Origin: DTYU01 sp040757355
GTDB taxonomy: Bacteria; Bacillota; Desulfotomaculia; Desulfotomaculales; Ammonificaceae
Direction of reading: 5' to 3'
NCBI GenBank assembly: GCA_040757355.1
Contig: JBFLWY010000032.1
Span: forward strand, 1 to 27,993
DNA length: 27,993 nt
The notes below the pieces were generated by a model. That model worked only from the letters and a program-made list of their open reading frames with translations, did no database searches and was not told the DNA's origin. Every line of letters begins with the position of its first letter. Position 1 is the first letter of the stretch. Shown in pieces: positions 14,794-21,504 of the stretch. The translations under genes were made by a program, and so were the position numbers.

Positions 14794-17340
14794 GTGATTA
14801 AAGTACTTAAAAACATTAAACTCGGTACTAAGATGATTACCGTATTGATGGTCTGTTTTCTGGTGTTGGTCGGTGTTATGACCTGGATGGTTCAAAAGGG
14901 CGTTGTGAAAATGGCTAAAGACGCTGCTGTGGCCAAGGCGGCAGGTGATTTAGAAACCGGCGAAGTGATCATCGACCAGATGTTCCCGGGTCCGTGGCGC
15001 AGGGAAGGCGATAAGCTATACAAGGGCGACGTGCTCATGAACGGCAATTTTGAGGGTGTCGACCTTGTCGCCAAGCTTACGGGAGACACGGCCACAATTT
15101 TTTGCTGGGACACCCGCGTTGCAACTACGGTCAAGAAAATCGAAGACGGGAGCCGGGCAGTAGGAACGCAAGTTTCCAAACCGGTATTCGAGGCTGTTCT
15201 AAAGAAAGGAGAGTACTTTTACGGCGAAGCCGACGTGGTAGGACACCTCTACCAGACGGCCTACAAGCCCATTAAGGACGCAGAGGGTAATATTGTCGGT
15301 ATTTGGTACGTGGGGGCGCCGAAGGCGACTTTCGACAAAATGGTCGGCGAGGCCCTCGGTCCAAGAACCATCGCGATAGCAGCGGCTATCGGGCTGGTGA
15401 TCTCCCTTCTCGTGGGGATATTCTTCAGCCGCCACGTTACCGGCATAATCCGTTCGCTAAATAAGGAAACAAAACGTCTGGTTAATGAGGTTATGTTAGG
15501 CAAGTTAGGTGCCCGCGGTGATACTGAGAAGATCAACTTTGAGTTCAGGGGGATCGTCGCGGGGATTAATGATGTTATCAACACCCTGGTTGGTTACATT
15601 AATACCGTACCTAACCCCGTGATGGTTATCGACAATGAGTTCAACATCCAGTATCTCAACCAGGCGGGGCTGGATCTGATCGGGGCGACGGAACAGCAGG
15701 TCATTGGGACCAAGTGCTACAATCACTTTAAAACTGATGATTGCCAGACCGTCAACTGCGCCTGCACGCGGGCAATGCAGTCCGCGCAGAAAACTTCCCG
15801 TGAGACTGACGCGCACCCGCGGGGCATGAATTTTAACATCGCTTACACGGGTGTGCCTGTTAAAGACGCAAACGGCAAGGTCGTAGGGGCCATGGAAGTG
15901 ATCGTGGACCAGACCGCGATCAAGAACGCCGCACGTATCGCGCAGAAGCAGGCCGCTTACCAGGAGAAGGAAGTCGAAAAACTGATAGTCAACCTTGAGA
16001 AGCTTGCTGTTGGAGACCTGCAGATCGAGACCTCGGTTGCTGCTACCGATGAGGATACCAAGGCCATCGGTGAGAATTTCGCCAAAATCAACGAAAGTCT
16101 CAGACAGACCATCAAAGCCGTCAACCTGGTGGCGCAGGACGCCAACAGGCTTGCGGAAGCGGCGGTCGAAGGTAAACTCGACGGCCGTGCCGATGCCTCA
16201 AGACACGGCGGCGAATTCCGCAATATCATCGAAGGGTTCAACAAGACGCTTGACGCGGTTGTTGTTCCGGTTAACGAAGTGGTGGAATGCTTAAAAGGGA
16301 TGGCGGGCGGCAACCTCGACGTAGTGATGACCGGCGACTACAAGGGCGACTACGCCGTCATGAAGAACGCGCTGAACACAACCGTCGAGGCGCTGAACGA
16401 AATCCTCGGCCAGGTGGCGATTGCGGTAGACCAAGTTGCCGGCGGGTCGCAGCAGATTTCCAGCTCCAGCCAGGCGCTGTCGCAGGGCGCGTCCGAATCC
16501 GCGAGCACCCTCGAGGAGACGACCTCCTCTATGCAGCAGGTTACCGCCCAGACCAAGCAGAACGCGGAGAACGCCACCCAGGCCAACCAGCTTGCCACCC
16601 AGACACGGGCCAGCGCCGAGAAGGGCAACGAACAGATGAGCGAGATGGTCAACGCCATGAACGAGATTAACGAATCCGCTACTAACATCTCCAAGATCAT
16701 CAAGGCGATAGACGAGATCGCTTTCCAGACCAACCTGCTGGCCTTGAACGCGGCGGTTGAGGCGGCGCGGGCGGGCAAGCACGGCAAGGGGTTTGCGGTA
16801 GTGGCGGAGGAAGTGCGGAACCTTGCCGAGCGCAGCGCCAGGGCGGCGAAGGAGACCGCGGAGATGATCGAGGGTTCGATCAAGAAGACCGAGGTAGGCA
16901 CCAGGATAGCGGAGGAGACCGCCAAGGCGCTTGAGGAGATAGTGTTGAGCGTTACCAAGGTGACCGATCTTATCGGCGAGATTGCCTCCGCCTCGAAGGA
17001 GCAGGCGCTGGGTATCAACCAGATCAACCAGGGACTCGGCCAGGTGGACCAGGTAACCCAGCAGAACACCGCGAGCGCCCAGGAACTGGCGGCGACGGCG
17101 GAAGAGCTGTCCAGCCAAGCGGTGCAGCTCCAGGAGATGCTGGGGCGGTTCAGGCTTAAGGAAGCGCAGCGTATGCAGGGGCGGGCTTCGCAGGCGCAAG
17201 TGGCTGCGGGCCGCACCCGGGACCGGTTGGCGCAAACGCATAGGGCTGGTCTATCTGAAGCAGCCGCAACATCCTCCCCGGCGGCCGGGCTTGAAAACGA
17301 AACGATATTACTGGCCGATGACGATTTCGGCAAGTTTTAA
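14794..17340 (+). CDS. Methyl-accepting chemotaxis protein with Cache-like sensor and Cys-PAS domain
   Basis: An 848-residue chemoreceptor. A first membrane helix (about 12-34) is followed by an extracytoplasmic Cache-type domain (about 35-190; G-x-x-Y-K-G-D-V-L and the closing Y-K-P-I-K-D-A-E-G-N-I-V-G-I-W-Y-V-G). Then come a second helix (about 193-214), HAMP, one PAS (about 266-372), a further HAMP pair and the signalling hairpin. The PAS keeps C-x8-C-x4-C-x-C (C308, 317, 322, 324). The signalling domain is nearly identical in DNA to that of the upstream receptor, while the outer sensor is unrelated. The C-terminus ends D-D-D-F-G-K-F. GTG 14794 is preferred, with AGGGG 8 bases upstream; the frame is open from TTG 14773. 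No ligand can be named. Confidence 0.93.
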   Translation: MIKVLKNIKLGTKMITVLMVCFLVLVGVMTWMVQKGVVKMAKDAAVAKAAGDLETGEVIIDQMFPGPWRREGDKLYKGDVLMNGNFEGVDLVAKLTGDTATIFCWDTRVATTVKKIEDGSRAVGTQVSKPVFEAVLKKGEYFYGEADVVGHLYQTAYKPIKDAEGNIVGIWYVGAPKATFDKMVGEALGPRTIAIAAAIGLVISLLVGIFFSRHVTGIIRSLNKETKRLVNEVMLGKLGARGDTEKINFEFRGIVAGINDVINTLVGYINTVPNPVMVIDNEFNIQYLNQAGLDLIGATEQQVIGTKCYNHFKTDDCQTVNCACTRAMQSAQKTSRETDAHPRGMNFNIAYTGVPVKDANGKVVGAMEVIVDQTAIKNAARIAQKQAAYQEKEVEKLIVNLEKLAVGDLQIETSVAATDEDTKAIGENFAKINESLRQTIKAVNLVAQDANRLAEAAVEGKLDGRADASRHGGEFRNIIEGFNKTLDAVVVPVNEVVECLKGMAGGNLDVVMTGDYKGDYAVMKNALNTTVEALNEILGQVAIAVDQVAGGSQQISSSSQALSQGASESASTLEETTSSMQQVTAQTKQNAENATQANQLATQTRASAEKGNEQMSEMVNAMNEINESATNISKIIKAIDEIAFQTNLLALNAAVEAARAGKHGKGFAVVAEEVRNLAERSARAAKETAEMIEGSIKKTEVGTRIAEETAKALEEIVLSVTKVTDLIGEIASASKEQALGINQINQGLGQVDQVTQQNTASAQELAATAEELSSQAVQLQEMLGRFRLKEAQRMQGRASQAQVAAGRTRDRLAQTHRAGLSEAAATSSPAAGLENETILLADDDFGKF
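16411..17167 (+). repeat. Chemoreceptor signalling domain, second copy of long repeat
   Basis: Partner of 13689-14445 at offset 2722. The identical run around the hairpin tip begins at 16683. Differences cluster near the first methylation helix and toward the end of the block. Confidence 0.9.
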
Positions 17341-17376
17341 GTCTAATAATTAAGCTCGAGCCTTTCCCCATTCTTT

Positions 17377-17421
17377 TTGGGGGGCGGATTATTACCCGCC
17401 CCCCAATGCATTGTAACTTTT
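17377..17421 (+). terminator. Predicted terminator after the second receptor gene
   Basis: TTGGGGGGCGG (17377-17387) pairs perfectly with CCGCCCCCCAA (17396-17406) around an 8-base loop, 37 bases after the receptor stop. The T run (17416 on) starts about 10 bases after the stem, so it is an imperfect intrinsic terminator. The stem itself is very stable. Confidence 0.6.
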
Positions 17422-17530
17422 TATAGTGATTTTTAAAGTATCCCTATGCTTGAATCGGGAACCGTCGTTGATACGCCCTGTTTAGTAAGCAAGTGTCAAT
17501 TTGGTAAGCCTACAGGGAGGATAGGTCATC

Positions 17531-17719
17531 ATGGGGAACGAAGAAGATCAAATTCCCCTTGTATATTTACCTGTAAGCAAGGCCATTTTAATTATGAATG
17601 GAACTATACACAGAGGCGGCTTTTGTTTAATACTGGTGCGAGGTGAGCCCGTTGGAGCATCCTATAGAGGGCTTGATGAAAACGGCAATGGAAAACATCC
17701 GGGGAATCGTCGATGTTAA
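17531..17719 (+). CDS. Possible small protein overlapping the ytfJ start
   Basis: ATG 17531 has a good ribosome binding site (GGGAGGAT, about 9 bases upstream) and opens a frame of 62 residues. It starts M-G-N-E-E-D-Q-I-P-L-V and has a mildly hydrophobic middle. It overlaps the first 68 bases of ytfJ in another frame. The last 20 residues, within the overlap, look like chance. I do not recognise it. It may be a real short gene coupled to ytfJ, or a leftover of sequence that once joined ytfJ to its former neighbour. Confidence 0.3.
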   Translation: MGNEEDQIPLVYLPVSKAILIMNGTIHRGGFCLILVRGEPVGASYRGLDENGNGKHPGNRRC

Positions 17720-18032
17720 TACGGTGGTGGGCGATCCGGTAGAAACCCCGGATGGGACCGTAATAATTCCAATTTCACGGGTGGCCTGCGGTTTCGCCGC
17801 GGGCGGCAGCGCCTTCGCCGGTGAGCGGGTGGATACAGGCGGAGAAACGCCTTTCGGAGGAGGCAGTGGTGCCGGTGTTTCCGTCCAGCCGGTAGGATTC
17901 CTCGTGGTCAAGGGAGAGAATATCCGGCTCCTTCCGGTGGAAGGGAATCATCTTGCGGAGCGAATACTGGACCTGGCTCCGCAAGTTATTGAGAAAATCG
18001 AGGAGATGAGGCAGCGGAAGCTAGGCCACTAA
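17652..18032 (+). CDS. ytfJ: Sporulation protein YtfJ (GerW family)
   Basis: A 126-residue soluble protein made during spore formation; in Bacillus the homologue is needed for normal germination. The sequence follows the family closely: E-H-P-I-E-G-L-M-K-T-A-M-E-N-I, D-V-N-T-V-V-G-D-P-V-E-T-P-D-G-T-V-I-I-P-I-S, G-F-A-A-G-G-S, then a glycine-rich G-G-E-T-P-F-G-G-G-S-G-A-G stretch and V-Q-P-V-G-F-L-V-V. TTG 17652 is chosen because GAGGTGA (17640-17646) lies 5 bases before it and the product then starts E-H-P-I-E-G as in relatives. An alternative GTG at 17643 has no clear ribosome binding site. A strong terminator follows, so it is not co-transcribed with spmA. Confidence 0.92.
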   Translation: MEHPIEGLMKTAMENIRGIVDVNTVVGDPVETPDGTVIIPISRVACGFAAGGSAFAGERVDTGGETPFGGGSGAGVSVQPVGFLVVKGENIRLLPVEGNHLAERILDLAPQVIEKIEEMRQRKLGH

Positions 18033-18071
18033 TAACAAGCTTGTGATTTGTCAGTATTTTATAACTTATGA

Positions 18072-18107
18072 AGGTCTTCCATAAGCAGGAAGACTTTTGT
18101 TTTTTTG
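18072..18107 (+). terminator. Rho-independent terminator of ytfJ
   Basis: AGGTCTTCC (18072-18080) pairs with GGAAGACTT (18088-18096) around ATAAGCA, with one G-T pair, and is followed by TTGTTTTTTT. It lies 40 bases after the ytfJ stop. Confidence 0.85.
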
Positions 18108-18308
18108 GGTAAAGAGTCTCGGCCAGAACCGTATTGTATAGGCGGCGGTGAGCTCGCGGGATAGCGCATGAGATCACTTAGCAACCTTTCAACAGAAGGC
18201 TTCTAATCCATCCCAACTAAAATAATCTTTATAAAGGGAAAGACGACCGTACTGCGTTCGCCGGAACGTAATATAAATTGTGAACAGCCGAACTGTGAAC
18301 TGTGAACC
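18108..18308. other. Intergenic region before spmA
   Basis: About 200 bases without a credible gene on either strand. It contains CGTTC-GCCG-GAACG (18255-18268), a small inverted repeat, and a run of GAACTGT units (about 18283-18308: GAACAGCC, GAACTGT, GAACTGT, GAACC) just before the shared leader hairpin. No sporulation promoter could be assigned with confidence. Confidence 0.4.
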
Positions 18309-18362
18309 GACCTAAAAGGTCCATCAGTCTAAGCTTGAACTGTCGAACTATTTTTAAAGGGG
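18309..18362 (+). promoter_or_regulatory. Hairpin leader element, copy 1, upstream of spmA
   Basis: GACCT-AAA-AGGTC forms a small hairpin (18309-18321). It is followed by CATCAGTCTAAGCTTGAAC, then TCGAACTATTTT and AAAGGGG, which is the spmA ribosome binding site. About 80% of this ~50-base stretch recurs at 21440-21493 before aroH, again ending in the ribosome binding site. It matches no riboswitch or leader class that I recognise. Confidence 0.5.
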
Positions 18363-18371
18363 TGGGGACAG

Positions 18372-18956
18372 GTGGTTAACCTGTTGTGGCTTCTTTTGAT
18401 GCTTTCCGGTATTATAGTTGCTATGATTAACGGCAGGGTCGAGGCGGTGACAGCAGCGATCCTTGAAGGCGCTAAAGTAGCCGTTGAGACCTCCTTCGGC
18501 CTAATTGCCATCATTACCTTCTGGCTCGGGGTAATGCGCGTTGCAGAAGAGGCAGGACTGGTGCAGGCAATGTGCAGGTTAGTCCGGCCGCTGATGCGGA
18601 TCTTATTTCCCGGTATACCCCCGGGGCACCCTGCCATCGGCGCAATCGTCTTAAACCTTAGCGCGAACATTCTCGGGCTTGGAAACGCTGCAACTCCGGC
18701 AGGCCTGCTTGCGATGCGGGAAATGCAGAAGTTAAACCCTCATCCTGACAAAGCCACCCCGGCAATGTGCACCTTCCTGGCCCTAAACACAGCTTGTATC
18801 ACTTTAGTTCCAACTACAGTGATCGGCATCAGGGCATTGTTCGGGTCCACTGACCCGACGTCTATTATCGGAACCACTGTCTTGGCTACCGCCTGTGGGT
18901 TTACGGTGGCAGTTCTCGCCGATGCCGTTTTGCGGCGGATATACGGCAGATGGTAG
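18372..18956 (+). CDS. spmA: Spore maturation protein A
   Basis: An integral membrane protein of 194 residues (B. subtilis SpmA is 196). SpmA and SpmB together are required for proper dehydration of the spore core. The sequence shows the nucleoside-transporter-gate-like arrangement: an N-terminal helix, M-I-N-G-R-V-E-A-V-T, E-G-A-K-V-A-V-E-T-S-F-G-L, a helix with F-W-L-G-V-M-R-V-A-E, F-P-G-I-P-P-G-H-P-A-I-G-A-I-V-L-N-L-S-A-N, and L-G-L-G-N-A-A-T-P-A-G-L. GTG 18372 gives M-V-N-L, like the Bacillus start; AAAGGGG lies 9 bases upstream. spmB starts 94 bases after it, so the pair is probably one operon. Confidence 0.95.
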   Translation: MVNLLWLLLMLSGIIVAMINGRVEAVTAAILEGAKVAVETSFGLIAIITFWLGVMRVAEEAGLVQAMCRLVRPLMRILFPGIPPGHPAIGAIVLNLSANILGLGNAATPAGLLAMREMQKLNPHPDKATPAMCTFLALNTACITLVPTTVIGIRALFGSTDPTSIIGTTVLATACGFTVAVLADAVLRRIYGRW

Positions 18957-19050
18957 TTCATCTGACTTCCGAAACGCGAAGCTCATCGCCGCGCCCTGCG
19001 AGAGAAGTACGATACTACAACGGTGTCAGGGCTGCGAAAGGAGTGTAGGT

Positions 19051-19584
19051 ATGGGGGGGTTGGTTATCGAGGGGGCCAAGTGGGTAATTCCGGGCCTGAT
19101 TTTCATGGTGCTTGTGTCCGGTTTTTGCCGTCGCGTTTCGGTATATGAGACCTTTATCACCGGGGCGCAGGAAGGGTTCGAGGTGGCCGTTAAAACAATA
19201 CCCTACCTTGTAGCAATGCTCGTTGCGATCAGTGTCTTCCGTGCTTCCGGTGCGATGGAGAGCATGGTCCATCTGATTCAGCCGCTTTTGGTGCCTCTCG
19301 GAATACCCCTGGAGGTACTTCCCCACGCTGTCATGCGGCCGCTCTCAGGCGGTGCGGCTCTCGGTATTGCCACCGATATTATCCGGACACACGGGCCTGA
19401 CAGCATGCTCGGGAGGCTGGTTTCTACGATGCAGGGCACGAGCGATACTACATTCTTTGTACTGTCCCTTTACTTCGGTTCAATCGGGGTGAAGCATTAC
19501 CGGTATGCCCCCGTCAGCGGCCTTTTAGCCGACTTTACCACCTTTTCGGCTTCTGTGCTTTTCGTGCGGCTTTTTTTCCGGTAA
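19051..19584 (+). CDS. spmB: Spore maturation protein B
   Basis: Partner of SpmA, 177 residues with several membrane helices. Features include W-V-I-P-G-L-I, Y-E-T-F-I-T-G-A-Q-E-G-F-E-V-A-V-K-T-I-P-Y-L-V-A-M, the middle R-P-L-S-G-G-A-A-L-G-I, and S-T-M-Q-G-T-S-D-T-T-F-F-V-L-S-L-Y-F-G-S-I-G-V. The frame is open further upstream, but ATG 19051 is clearly the start: AAAGGAG lies 7 bases before it, and the length then equals the Bacillus protein. It follows spmA on the same strand. About 440 bases without a clear forward gene follow. Confidence 0.95.
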   Translation: MGGLVIEGAKWVIPGLIFMVLVSGFCRRVSVYETFITGAQEGFEVAVKTIPYLVAMLVAISVFRASGAMESMVHLIQPLLVPLGIPLEVLPHAVMRPLSGGAALGIATDIIRTHGPDSMLGRLVSTMQGTSDTTFFVLSLYFGSIGVKHYRYAPVSGLLADFTTFSASVLFVRLFFR

Positions 19585-19773
19585 GCATAACAATATGCCT
19601 GCTTCCAAGGTCTCTGTCTTTATTGAATGAATAAGGGGGGCTGGCGTGTTTCCCTCCGGGCAAGCTTTCGCCTTGGGGAAGGTGGGCGCGGGTTGGCGCT
19701 GGGTTGCTTGGTATGAGGTTAATAGGACTTTTTCTTTATAACATTTTAGGGCGCAGGAAGAAGTGAGAGCCTT

Positions 19774-20008
19774 TCACTGGACAGCGGATTGATATTTTTG
19801 AGGTTCTACGCAGACGATTCCTTCTATTTTTTCAGAATCCCTGTCGTACGAGTAGATTTCACGCTGGTTGCGGACAACCATCTGGACGGCAAAAACTGCG
19901 TCGGTCCAGTCAACGTTACTTTCCACGTAGAGGTAGAGGGCTTCCTTGGGCTATTTCTCTGTAAAAGTAACCTTTTTGCAAAAAGTAGCCTGTACCCGTA
20001 TAATATTC
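19774..20008 (-). pseudogene. Probable gene remnant on the minus strand
   Basis: Read on the minus strand, 19950-19774 is open and looks coding: A-L-Y-L-Y-V-E-S-N-V-D-W-T-D-A-V-F-A-V, then R-E-I-Y-S-Y-D-R-D-S-E-K-I-E-G-I-V, then a stop. In the neighbouring frame just before it, G-Y-F-L-Q-K-G-Y-F-Y-R-E-I-A-Q-G-S reads well, so one frameshift near 19945 would join the two. There is no start codon with a ribosome binding site. I cannot name the family. The plus-strand frame over the same bases (19789-20016) is less protein-like. The rest of 19585-20024 shows nothing but the rluB promoter. Confidence 0.35.
19976..20004 (+). promoter_or_regulatory. Sigma-A promoter of the rluB-type gene
   Basis: TTGCAA (19976-19981), exactly 17 bases, then a perfect TATAAT (19999-20004). 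Transcription would begin near 20011, right at the ribosome binding site GGGGTGA (20010-20016) of the gene starting at 20025, so the leader would be extremely short. Confidence 0.65.
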
Positions 20009-20024
20009 CGGGGTGAATTAGTTC

Positions 20025-20774
20025 TTGACTGAGGAAAGGCTGCACAAAATTTTGGCTCGAACCGGTCTCGCTTCACGCCGATCCGTCGAGGCGATGGTGC
20101 GGGCCGGACGGGTTAAGATTAACGGGCGCACCGTAACCACCCCTGGAGTAAAGATTGATCCAGAGCGGGACGAAGTGCAAGTCGACGGGAAACCGGTCTA
20201 CTTGAAAAGACTCCTTGAGAAGAGGACGGTTTATCTGGCTTTTTACAAACCGGCAGGTGTTGTCACAACACTTTTCGACCCCCAGGGCCGCCCCAAGGTG
20301 ACCGACTTCCTGCGCGGGGTTCCCGAGAGGGTCTTTCCGGTGGGGCGGCTTGATTATGACAGTGAAGGGTTACTTTTGCTCACCAATGACGGGGAACTCG
20401 CCCATCGCCTAATGCATCCGCGGTATAAAACTCCCAAGACATATGCGGTATGGGTTGCCGGCAAAGTGGGTTATGAGGCGCTGGGACGGTTAAGGAAAGG
20501 TGTGGTGCTTGATGACGGCCCCACGCAACCGGCGGTCGTGCGGGTGGTTCGGCGCCTCCGCGATCAAACACTCTTGGAAATAACCATTACCGAAGGGCGA
20601 AACCGTCAGGTGAAGCGGATGTGTGATGCCGTCGGGCACCCGGTAACAAAGCTGAAAAGGACGGCCATCGGGGTGCTGACGCTGAAAGGGCTGAAGCCGG
20701 GGAGACTCAGGGAGTTAACCGACTGGGAAGTGGAACAATTAAAGCGACAAATAGGGTTAGACAAGGGAAAATAG
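20025..20774 (+). CDS. rluB: Pseudouridine synthase, RsuA/RluB family
   Basis: Modifies a uridine of ribosomal RNA to pseudouridine. The 249-residue protein has an S4 RNA-binding domain (about residues 3-60; R-L-H-K-I-L-A-R-T-G-L-A-S-R-R-S). The catalytic domain carries the aspartate motif G-R-L-D-Y-D-S-E-G-L-L-L-L-T-N-D, then Y-K-T-P-K-T-Y and E-G-R-N-R-Q-V-K-R-M. The position after spmAB matches Bacillus rluB, which targets 23S rRNA; RsuA-like specificity cannot be excluded. TTG 20025 is the start, 8 bases after GGGGTGA, with its own promoter. Confidence 0.92.
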   Translation: MTEERLHKILARTGLASRRSVEAMVRAGRVKINGRTVTTPGVKIDPERDEVQVDGKPVYLKRLLEKRTVYLAFYKPAGVVTTLFDPQGRPKVTDFLRGVPERVFPVGRLDYDSEGLLLLTNDGELAHRLMHPRYKTPKTYAVWVAGKVGYEALGRLRKGVVLDDGPTQPAVVRVVRRLRDQTLLEITITEGRNRQVKRMCDAVGHPVTKLKRTAIGVLTLKGLKPGRLRELTDWEVEQLKRQIGLDKGK

Positions 20775-20781
20775 CAGGATT

Positions 20782-20812
20782 TTGAAAGTCAGGCTCGAAC
20801 TGTTTGTATAAT
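20782..20812 (+). promoter_or_regulatory. Possible promoter of the 154-residue unknown gene
   Basis: A perfect TATAAT at 20807-20812 with TTGAAA at 20782-20787; the 19-base spacer is longer than ideal. It lies in the 60-base gap after rluB, just before the ribosome binding site GGGGGGAG (20822-20829). Confidence 0.4.
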
Positions 20813-20834
20813 CCTGGCTTAGGGGGGAGTCTCT

Positions 20835-21299
20835 TTGGTAAAAAGCCTGATCGGTAGTGAATTGGCGGAAAGGGAGATCCAGGCTCGGGTGCGCCTCGAT
20901 TTTCGGGGGGTTGGGAAACCGGGACGCCTGCTTTTTGGCGGTAAGACCACCGAAAAAGCAGCGGAGGATGCACGTGAGCATCACGCCGCGTTATTCCGCA
21001 ACGTGCCGCTCCAGGGGATAAAGATTGAGGATATCAATATGGCGCAAGAGGTCTATACGGTCCTTGACGAGGCAACGGGGTCGGAGGTCGCCTACGCTCC
21101 TCTGGAACTCAAGGTGGTGGCGGAAGGAGTGGACGACCTGGTGCGATTGATTTTCCGCGAAGAGTTTCGCAAAATAGAGATCGTGGAACCCGAAAAAGTA
21201 GTTTTGGGAAGGTACGAAATAGAAAGACTTTTTTTCCGTATTGGTGAGGAACTGAGGCACTACCGTCAGGCATTAGAAAGGAAGTATAACGGCCGATAA
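20835..21299 (+). CDS. Conserved-looking protein of unknown function
   Basis: A soluble, charged protein of 154 residues without signal peptide or membrane helix. I do not recognise its family. It reads as a real gene: TTG 20835 has GGGGGGAG 5 bases upstream, codon use is like its neighbours, and the sequence is well balanced. Visible features are a basic, glycine-containing N-terminal part (R-L-D-F-R-G-V-G-K-P-G-R-L-L-F-G-G-K) and a C-terminal half of alternating strands and acidic/basic residues (L-E-L-K-V-V-A-E-G-V-D-D-L-V-R-L-I), ending in a probable helix with R-H-Y-R-Q-A-L-E-R-K. It lies between rluB and aroH. No function should be assumed. Confidence 0.7.
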   Translation: MVKSLIGSELAEREIQARVRLDFRGVGKPGRLLFGGKTTEKAAEDAREHHAALFRNVPLQGIKIEDINMAQEVYTVLDEATGSEVAYAPLELKVVAEGVDDLVRLIFREEFRKIEIVEPEKVVLGRYEIERLFFRIGEELRHYRQALERKYNGR

Positions 21300-21323
21300 A
21301 TTACGTGAGGAGAGTCAGTTCAA

Positions 21324-21413
21324 GACCAGCACTCAGAAGGTGTCTGACACTGAGAGTTACGCACGATGGCATTAGGTCTTCTGCCCAACATTTGGCTGGA
21401 CTGAGTGCCGGTC
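21324..21413. repeat. Small inverted-repeat-bounded element, copy A
   Basis: GACCAGCACTCAG (21324-21336) and CTGAGTGCCGGTC (21401-21413) are inverted repeats of 13 bases with one mismatch, enclosing 64 bases. Similar ends bound 24604-24701. The interiors are not clearly related. This could be a MITE-like or REP-like element or a structured RNA. Confidence 0.4.
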
Positions 21414-21439
21414 GCCACCGGATGAAAATAGAGGTAAAC

Positions 21440-21493
21440 GGACCTGGAAGGTCCATCAGTATAAGCTTGAACATCGAACCATTTTCGAGGGGA
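21440..21493 (+). promoter_or_regulatory. Hairpin leader element, copy 2, upstream of aroH
   Basis: GGACCT-GGA-AGGTCC (21440-21454) is a perfect small hairpin, followed by ATCAGTATAAGCTTGAAC, TCGAACCATTTT and GAGGGGAG, the aroH ribosome binding site. It is the counterpart of 18309-18362 before spmA. Confidence 0.5.
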
Positions 21494-21504
21494 GCGTGTA
21501 ACCG

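Noticed and set aside
18255..18268. LexA box (CGTTC-N4-GAACG)
   Set aside because: The Gram-positive LexA site is CGAAC-N4-GTTCG; the half-sites here face the opposite way.
21326..21411. CIRCE (HrcA) element, because AGCACTC and GAGTGC are present
   Set aside because: CIRCE half-sites are separated by 9 bases; here they are more than 60 apart, and no chaperone gene follows. The same holds for 24604-24701.
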